11,247 nucleotides of DNA from assembly GCA_015494595.1 (NCBI GenBank), contig WGAX01000122.1:1-11247 (forward strand), read 5' to 3'. This document shows, in pieces, positions 6,180 to 11,247 of this stretch (its first letter is position 1; the number at the start of each line of letters is the position of its first letter). Source of the stretch: Nitratiruptor sp. GTDB taxonomy: Bacteria; Campylobacterota; Campylobacteria; Campylobacterales; Nitratiruptoraceae. A model generated the notes under the pieces. It did no database searches, was not told where the DNA came from, and saw nothing but the letters and a program-made list of their open reading frames with translations. A program made the translations under genes and the position numbers.

Positions 6180-7198
6180 CGGCGTGAGAGATCATGTACT
6201 AATTCTACAAGATATTTGGCGTTTTCTACTGGCAGATCTGGCAGCATTCCGTGTCCAAGATTGAAGATATGTCCCGGTTTTGCTCCCATTGTGGCAATAA
6301 TTTTTTCTACCCCCTCTTTTGTAGCCTCTTTGGAGTAGAGCCTCGTTGGCTCCATATTGCCTTGCAATACATAGCGGCTGCCAAGCTTTGCTTTGGCTAA
6401 ATCTATTGGCGTGCCCCAATCTACGCCAAATACATCAAATGTGCCATAAATATCATCCAAATATCCTGCAATCCCTTTTGGGAAAAGGATTACCGGAATG
6501 CCAGGATAGCGCTCTTTGATAAATTCAGCAATATCTACTAGATACTCCCAGCTAAACTCAAAAAACTTCTCCTTCTCTAGTGCACTTGCCCAGCTATCAA
6601 AGATCTGCACCGCATTGACACCTGCTTCAATCTGCTTGATTAGATACGCCTTGATAGCTTCAGTGATTTTTATCATCAAAGCGTGCATAAAGTCTGGCTG
6701 AGTGTAGATGAGCTTTTTGATTGTGGCATATGTTTTAGAGCCTCTTCCCTCAACCATATAGGTTGCCAGCGTCCATGGAGCTCCGCTAAAACCGATAAGG
6801 GCTTTATCTTTTGGCAATTTCTCTCTTACAATCTTAATCGTCTCATACACATATCCAAGGCGCTCTTCTGGAAACTCATAGAGACTATCTAGATCTTTCC
6901 AGTTTTGTACAGGGCGGTTAAAAACCGGGCCCTCACCCTTTTCAAATCGTAACTCCATTCCCATCTCAAGTGGGATTACCAAAATATCGCTAAAGAGTAT
7001 TGCAGCATCAACATCAAGAATTTCAACTGGTTGCAGCGTTACCTCTGCTGCCATTTGTGGGTTTTTGCAAAGAGTCAAAAAGTCTCCTGCTTTGTTGCGC
7101 ACCTGCATATACTCTGGTAGGTAGCGTCCAGCTTGGCGCATCATCCAGATAGGGGTGTAGGGGGTCTTTTTACGAAAACAGGCATCTATAAAAACCAT
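6176..7198 (-). CDS. hemE: Uroporphyrinogen decarboxylase
   Basis: Removes four acetate carboxyl groups from uroporphyrinogen III to give coproporphyrinogen III in haem synthesis; a cytoplasmic TIM-barrel dimer without cofactor. The 340-residue protein has the first family signature PIWMMRQAGRYLPEY (16-30, with substrate-binding Arg21 and Arg25), the catalytic Asp71 in ILFSDIL, the second signature GFSGAPWTLATYM (136-148, with Tyr147), and His316 in NLGHGMLPD. All residues expected for activity are present. AAGGAT (minus strand, 7209-7204) lies six bases before the ATG and overlaps the stop of the upstream UPF0114 gene. The radical SAM gene follows with a four-base overlap. Confidence 0.98.
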   Translation of the reverse strand: MVFIDACFRKKTPYTPIWMMRQAGRYLPEYMQVRNKAGDFLTLCKNPQMAAEVTLQPVEILDVDAAILFSDILVIPLEMGMELRFEKGEGPVFNRPVQNWKDLDSLYEFPEERLGYVYETIKIVREKLPKDKALIGFSGAPWTLATYMVEGRGSKTYATIKKLIYTQPDFMHALMIKITEAIKAYLIKQIEAGVNAVQIFDSWASALEKEKFFEFSWEYLVDIAEFIKERYPGIPVILFPKGIAGYLDDIYGTFDVFGVDWGTPIDLAKAKLGSRYVLQGNMEPTRLYSKEATKEGVEKIIATMGAKPGHIFNLGHGMLPDLPVENAKYLVELVHDLSRR

Positions 7199-7207
7199 TA
7201 TATATCC

Positions 7208-7726
7208 TTAGTGTGAGTCTGCACTTTTGTGCATAAAAAAGAGAGCTAGCCCCAGTGCCAAAATGGATAACGAGAGGTAAAGCATCTCCAAAGCGCCGTT
7301 ATACTCCATATTGATAACGCGCTTAAAGAAGCTTACAATTAAAACCATAATGATAACTTTTGCAAGCTTGTCTTTGAGCTGATCTAAATCCTTAATCTTC
7401 AAAATCCCACTCGATTCACTAGATTCTGCTGGATCGATTTTTGAGATAAAAAGCTCATAGAGACCAAAGCTAAAAAGCAGCATAACCACTGCAATCAGAT
7501 AGAGATCTACTGCTCCAATAATCTCACCTACAATCTTTTCGTGAAAATTGTTAGGATGATGGCCGCTGCTCATAATCTCAAAGGTGTAATGAGCTACATG
7601 ATAGATGTCAACACTTGCTACTATAAATAGAATAAGAGCCCCTATCATCCCAAAAATGACGGCTAACAGAATAAAGAGTCTTCCCTCCCACAGGAGCCAC
7701 TCAAAAGCCTGCTCTAAATATTTCAT
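7208..7726 (-). CDS. UPF0114 (YqhA-like) integral membrane protein
   Basis: A 172-residue inner-membrane protein of unknown function. It has four likely membrane segments at about residues 17-39, 66-95, 121-137 and 147-165. The second contains GAVDLYLIAVVMLLFSFGLYELFIS, the hallmark block of the UPF0114/YqhA family, with an Asp-Leu-Tyr within the membrane. A soluble, charged loop (about 97-120) joins segments two and three, and a histidine-bearing loop (about 43-63) follows the first. The start at 7726 is chosen because its ATG overlaps the asd stop (ATGA) and GGAG lies five bases upstream; an earlier in-frame start at 7747 lies inside asd and has no support. It is the third gene of the gyrA operon. 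I recognise the family but not a role. Confidence 0.88.
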   Translation of the reverse strand: MKYLEQAFEWLLWEGRLFILLAVIFGMIGALILFIVASVDIYHVAHYTFEIMSSGHHPNNFHEKIVGEIIGAVDLYLIAVVMLLFSFGLYELFISKIDPAESSESSGILKIKDLDQLKDKLAKVIIMVLIVSFFKRVINMEYNGALEMLYLSLSILALGLALFFMHKSADSH

Positions 7727-8751
7727 AGCTGCTCCATCTCTATCCATTTAAGGGCAATTCTTACTGCATTTGTAGCAGCCCCTACACGCAAATTATCAGC
7801 TACCACCCACATATGCAGCACATTCTCCCGGTATATATCTTTGCGAATGCGGCCTACGAAAGTCTCATCTTTTTCTACTACAGTTATTGGCATAGGGTAG
7901 ATACCTTTTTCAGGCTCATCCATTACTACAATATTTTTGCCATTATAGAGCGCCTCTCTTGCAGCCTCTGGGCTAATATCTTTTTCAAACCACACTGTTA
8001 CTGCTTCACTATGACCTCTAAGCACCGGCACACGCACGCAAGTAGCTGAGACCTCAATATTTTTATGCATTATCTTTTTGGTCTCATTGACCATCTTCAT
8101 CTCTTCTTTAGTGTAGCCATTGTCCATAAACTTATCGATTTGCGGTATTACATTGAGTGCAATTTGGTGAGGGAACTTCTCTTTTGGGCTCTCATCCAGC
8201 TTGAAATTGAAAAAGTCTCTCATCTGATTGACCATCTCATCCATTGCGCTCTTGCCAGCCCCGCTGGTGGCTTGATAGGTGGCTACATCCACTCTTTTTA
8301 TGCCAAATGCATCATCCAAAGGTTTAAGGGCTTGTACCATCTGGATTGTGGAGCAGTTTGGATTGGCGATAATGCCTTTGTTGCGCCAAGCTGCTATATC
8401 TTGGGGATTCACTTCAGGCACTACCAAAGGAATATCTGGATCCATACGAAAATGGCTGGTATTGTCAATCACTACTGCTCCAGCTTCTGCAGCAAACGGG
8501 GCAAAGTGGGCTGAGATACTGCCCCCTGCACTAAATAGTGCTATCTCTATCTCCTCTTTTTCAAAGATATCTTCTGTGAGCTCCTGGACAGTATACTCTT
8601 TGTTTTTGAATGTTACCGTTTTGCCAGCGCTTCTTTTGCTAGCTAGTGGTACTAATTTTGCAACAGGAAAATCTACCTCCTCCATAACTCTTAACATCTC
8701 TTCACCAACAGCTCCCGTGGCTCCTACCACTGCTACATTAAATCTCTTCAA
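7723..8751 (-). CDS. asd: Aspartate-semialdehyde dehydrogenase
   Basis: Reduces aspartyl phosphate to aspartate semialdehyde with NADPH, the branch point to lysine/diaminopimelate (and so peptidoglycan), threonine and methionine. The 342-residue protein has the N-terminal NADP-binding loop VVGATGAVGEEM (8-19), the catalytic Cys133 in NPNCSTIQM, Gln160 in YQATSGAGKSAMDEM, and substrate-binding Arg245 and His247 in VLRGHSEAV. It is complete. The start is a TTG at 8751-8749 lying inside the gyrA end (14-base overlap). The ribosome binding site is the GAGGAGG formed by gyrA's terminal Glu codons. No ATG exists in a sensible position, and starting at TTG gives the family's normal N-terminus just before the NADP loop. 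Its stop overlaps the UPF0114 start. Confidence 0.97.
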   Translation of the reverse strand: MKRFNVAVVGATGAVGEEMLRVMEEVDFPVAKLVPLASKRSAGKTVTFKNKEYTVQELTEDIFEKEEIEIALFSAGGSISAHFAPFAAEAGAVVIDNTSHFRMDPDIPLVVPEVNPQDIAAWRNKGIIANPNCSTIQMVQALKPLDDAFGIKRVDVATYQATSGAGKSAMDEMVNQMRDFFNFKLDESPKEKFPHQIALNVIPQIDKFMDNGYTKEEMKMVNETKKIMHKNIEVSATCVRVPVLRGHSEAVTVWFEKDISPEAAREALYNGKNIVVMDEPEKGIYPMPITVVEKDETFVGRIRKDIYRENVLHMWVVADNLRVGAATNAVRIALKWIEMEQL

Positions 8752-11200
8752 TTTCTTCCTCCTCCTCTTTTGGACATTTTGCTATGCTAATAACTTTATC
8801 TCCACTCTCAAGCCTCACAATCATCACGCCGCTTGTATTGCGGCCGGCTTTGCGAATGCTCTCCATATCTACCCGTATCATTTTACCACTACTTGTTAGT
8901 ACCATCAAATCTTTATTCTTATCAACAGTAACTACGCCTACCACATTTCCAGTCCTGTTGGTAAGCTTCATTGCAATAACGCCTTTGCCTCCGCGTGTCT
9001 GCTCTCGATACTCTTTTGCTTCGGTGCGCTTACCAATACCAAGCTCACTCACTGTGAGAAGCTCTTGCTCTTCGCTTTGGAGTGTTGCAGCACCTACGAC
9101 CATATCATCTTCATACTTAAAGCGTAATCCCGTAACGCCTCTTGTCGTTCTCCCAAGCAGACGCACATTATCTACTGGAAAACGGATACACATCCCCTTT
9201 TTTGTGATGATAAAGAGCCATTTTGTTTGAGGTGTAACAATTTTGGCAGTAATAAGCTCATCATCTTCGTCAAGCATAATAGCTCGTACCCCTTTTGAGC
9301 GAATGTTGCTGAATTCGGCAAGATTTGTTCTTTTGACAATACCGTTTTTTGTAAAGAAAGCGATAGACTTGCTCTCATCAAAATCAGTAGTTGGCAAGAT
9401 CGCTTTTATTTTTTCATCTGCTTCAAGATTTAAGAGATTGACTACCGCTTTTCCTTTTGCTGTGCGTCCTGCTTCTGGAATTTTGTACACCTTAAGCCAG
9501 TACAGCTGCCCTTTGTCAGTAATAAACATCAAGGTATCGTGGGTGTGGGAGATAAAAAAGTCTTCAATAAAATCATCTTCATAGGTTGTAACAGCAGTTT
9601 TACCTTTGCCTCCTCTTTTTTGCTTTTCATACTGCTTTAGAGGTACCCGCTTAATGTAGCCTCTGTGGGTAATAGTAACAACCATAGGCTCATTGGGGAT
9701 TAAGTCCTCAATATCGATCTCTTCATAATCATCAACAATTTGTGTAAGTCGGGGAGTGCTAAACTGCTTTTTAATAGCACCCAGCTCCTTTTTAATAATT
9801 CTATTAAGACGTTTTTCGCTACGAAGAATTGCTTGTAGCTCCTCAATCTTTTTTGTAAGCTCTTTATACTCTTTTTCCAGTTTTTCTTGCTCCAAGCCTG
9901 TAAGGCGTTGCAACTTCATATCCAAAATTGCGTTAGCCTGCTCTTGCGTGAGGGCAAACTTTTTTATAAGACTTGTGCGTGCTATAGCAGTATCTTCACT
10001 ACTTTTTATTGTAGCAATAACTTCATCGATATGTTGTAGGGCTTTGAGGAGTCCCTCTACAATGTGTGCTCTTGCTTTAGCTTTTTCAAGCTCATAGATA
10101 CTACGGCGAATAACTACTGTTCTTCGATGGTTTAAAAAGAGGTGTAAAAGCTCCAAAAGAGTAAAAACTTTTGGCTCTTTATTGATAATTGCTAAAAGAA
10201 TGATGCCAAAAGTTACCTCCATCTGGGTAGATTTGTAGAGGTTGTTTAAAATAATTTCACTCATCGCATCTTTTTTTAGCTCAATAACAACCCTAATGCC
10301 CTCTCTGTCGCTCTCATCTCTGATTTCGCTAATGCCATCAATCTGTTTATCGCGCACAAGCTGGGCAATCTGCTCAATAAGGCGTGCTTTATTGACCTGG
10401 TAAGGGATTTCGTCTATTACAATCGCTTCACGATTTTTGCGCTCTTCTAAATGGACTTTTGCTCGGATTTTTATGCGTCCTCTACCACTTTTATATGCAT
10501 TGTAGATGCCTTGTTTGCCAAAAATTATGCCTCCCGTTGGAAAATCTGGCCCCTTAATGTACTCCATAATATCTTCTAAGGAGGCTTGAGGATTATCAAG
10601 AAGGTAGACTAAAGCATCAATAAGCTCATCAAGGCGATGAGGTGGGATATTGGTAGCCATACCTACTGCAATCCCGCTGGAGCCATTAAGCAATAGATTT
10701 GGCACACGCGTTGGCAAAACATCTGGCTCGCTCAATGTATCATCATAGTTTGGCACAAAATCTACCGTATCTTTGTCAATATCTCTTAAAAGCTCCTCAG
10801 CTAGGCTTGTCATTCTAGCCTCAGTATAGCGCATTGCAGCTGGACTATCCCCATCAATAGAGCCAAAGTTTCCCTGCCCATCTACTAGAGGCAGACGCAT
10901 AGAGAAGGGCTGCGCCATTCTTACAAGCGCCTCATAGACTGCACTATCACCGTGAGGGTGGTATTTACCGATTACATCCCCCACAATCCTTGCACTCTTT
11001 TTATAAGCTGATCGACTTGTTAAGCCTAGCTCATTCATTGCATACAAAATGCGCCTATGCACAGGTTTGAGCCCATCTCTTGCATCTGGCAGAGCACGCC
11101 CTATGATGACGCTCATAGAGTAGTCAAGGTAGCTACTTTTAACGCTCTCTTCAATATCTATCTCTTGAATATCTTGCTTTGTCTCAAATAGATCCGCCAT
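8738..11200 (-). CDS. gyrA: DNA gyrase subunit A
   Basis: Breakage-reunion subunit of the A2B2 type II topoisomerase that puts negative supercoils into DNA. The 820-residue protein is complete. The catalytic tyrosine is Tyr125 in AAMRYTEARMT. The quinolone region reads HPHGDSAVYEALVRMAQ (81-97), with Ser86 and Glu90 at the positions of E. coli Ser83 and Asp87, a quinolone-sensitive type sequence. A coiled-coil stretch lies at about 430-475. The C-terminal pinwheel shows six GyrA-box-like repeats at about 527, 578, 631, 683, 734 and 787; the first is QKRGGKG (527-533, canonical QRRGGKG with one change) and the fifth QTRGGKG. This marks it as gyrase rather than ParC. The chain ends in a Glu-rich tail. 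The ATG at 11200 has GAGGGAG upstream. It is first in a five-gene operon with asd. Confidence 0.98.
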   Translation of the reverse strand: MADLFETKQDIQEIDIEESVKSSYLDYSMSVIIGRALPDARDGLKPVHRRILYAMNELGLTSRSAYKKSARIVGDVIGKYHPHGDSAVYEALVRMAQPFSMRLPLVDGQGNFGSIDGDSPAAMRYTEARMTSLAEELLRDIDKDTVDFVPNYDDTLSEPDVLPTRVPNLLLNGSSGIAVGMATNIPPHRLDELIDALVYLLDNPQASLEDIMEYIKGPDFPTGGIIFGKQGIYNAYKSGRGRIKIRAKVHLEERKNREAIVIDEIPYQVNKARLIEQIAQLVRDKQIDGISEIRDESDREGIRVVIELKKDAMSEIILNNLYKSTQMEVTFGIILLAIINKEPKVFTLLELLHLFLNHRRTVVIRRSIYELEKAKARAHIVEGLLKALQHIDEVIATIKSSEDTAIARTSLIKKFALTQEQANAILDMKLQRLTGLEQEKLEKEYKELTKKIEELQAILRSEKRLNRIIKKELGAIKKQFSTPRLTQIVDDYEEIDIEDLIPNEPMVVTITHRGYIKRVPLKQYEKQKRGGKGKTAVTTYEDDFIEDFFISHTHDTLMFITDKGQLYWLKVYKIPEAGRTAKGKAVVNLLNLEADEKIKAILPTTDFDESKSIAFFTKNGIVKRTNLAEFSNIRSKGVRAIMLDEDDELITAKIVTPQTKWLFIITKKGMCIRFPVDNVRLLGRTTRGVTGLRFKYEDDMVVGAATLQSEEQELLTVSELGIGKRTEAKEYREQTRGGKGVIAMKLTNRTGNVVGVVTVDKNKDLMVLTSSGKMIRVDMESIRKAGRNTSGVMIVRLESGDKVISIAKCPKEEEEEIEEI
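8755..8766 (-). promoter_or_regulatory. asd ribosome binding site inside the gyrA Glu tail
   Basis: On the minus strand the codons for the glutamates near the GyrA C-terminus read GAGGAGGAGGAA, ending a few bases before the asd TTG start. This is a strong Shine-Dalgarno match and it explains how a TTG start buried in the gyrA end can be used efficiently. Confidence 0.75.
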
Positions 11201-11202
11201 TA

Positions 11203-11209
11203 CTCCCTC
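11203..11209 (-). promoter_or_regulatory. gyrA ribosome binding site
   Basis: GAGGGAG on the minus strand, three bases before the ATG at 11200. The spacing is slightly short, but it is the only purine-rich site, and the downstream protein starts exactly at the conserved N-terminal region. Confidence 0.6.
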
Positions 11210-11230
11210 AATCTCAAAAAAATTTTTGAT

Positions 11231-11236
11231 ATTATA
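11231..11236 (-). promoter_or_regulatory. gyrA operon -10 promoter box
   Basis: On the minus strand TATAAT is preceded by AAAAAAGC and lies about 30 bases before the gyrA ATG, giving a short leader of about 24 bases. The -35 region falls outside the window. It is the probable main promoter for gyrA-asd-UPF0114-hemE-radical SAM. Confidence 0.7.
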
Positions 11237-11247
11237 GCTTTTTTGGG

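Noticed and set aside
8065..8514. Plus-strand open frame of about 149 codons opposite asd
   Set aside because: Lies wholly within asd, with no ribosome binding site and no family features; it overlaps another shadow frame.
8279..8899. Long plus-strand open frame of about 206 codons opposite asd and gyrA
   Set aside because: It is the antisense shadow of two well-conserved genes, spans their junction, and its translation is low-complexity Ser/Thr/Leu-rich with no recognisable domain.
1..11247. Search for mobile elements, CRISPR arrays, tRNA/rRNA genes, toxin-antitoxin or defence genes
   Set aside because: The window is filled by conserved housekeeping genes with short gaps (largest 144 bp); no direct repeat arrays, transposase or integrase motifs, or RNA gene signatures were seen.

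Overview
This window looks like ordinary chromosomal housekeeping DNA from a member of the Campylobacterota (former Epsilonproteobacteria). Four things point there. (1) bL32 is cysteine-free and Campylobacter-like. (2) The promoters have a -10 hexamer TATAAT preceded by GC and a T- or A-rich run, with no recognisable -35. (3) The gene order ndk-yceD-rpmF-plsX-fabH sits beside a ferredoxin, metK and a peroxiredoxin. (4) hemE is paired with a radical SAM gene. Base composition looks moderately AT-rich by eye, without the extreme AT content of host-associated Campylobacter, so a free-living or vent-type relative (for example Nitratiruptor, Sulfurovum or Hydrogenimonas) is possible. I cannot fix the genus.

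Layout: a typical 2-Cys peroxiredoxin (13-612) is on the minus strand. A 144-bp divergent promoter region separates it from metK (757-1923, plus), followed by a 2[4Fe-4S] ferredoxin (1975-2259) that ends in a clear hairpin terminator. A second plus-strand operon then runs ndk-yceD(DUF177)-rpmF-plsX-fabH (2359-5279), with zero, overlapping or very short gaps. It meets, tail to tail and with a 24-bp overlap, a tightly packed minus-strand operon read from the right edge: gyrA (promoter at the window end)-asd-UPF0114 membrane protein-hemE-radical SAM protein (11200 down to 5256). The window is almost entirely coding. No stretch above 150 bp lacks a gene, and I see no tRNA, rRNA, CRISPR, insertion sequence or phage gene.

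Functional links: the left part couples peroxide defence (peroxiredoxin) with electron transfer (ferredoxin) and SAM synthesis (MetK). The middle operon is the widely conserved ribosomal protein L32/phospholipid-start block, in which PlsX makes acyl-phosphate and FabH starts fatty acid chains, here preceded by nucleotide balancing (Ndk). The right operon joins the DNA gyrase A subunit, the diaminopimelate/threonine/methionine branch enzyme Asd, haem synthesis (HemE), and two genes of unknown role (UPF0114 and a radical SAM protein with a C-terminal winged helix).

I found no evidence of a new defence, mobile or biosynthetic system. The points worth a second look are modest: a terminator-like inverted repeat inside the radical SAM coding end, a Glu-codon tail of gyrA that doubles as the asd ribosome binding site, inverted repeats at the peroxiredoxin promoter, and a gene order that combines the arrangements I recall from Helicobacter and Campylobacter.
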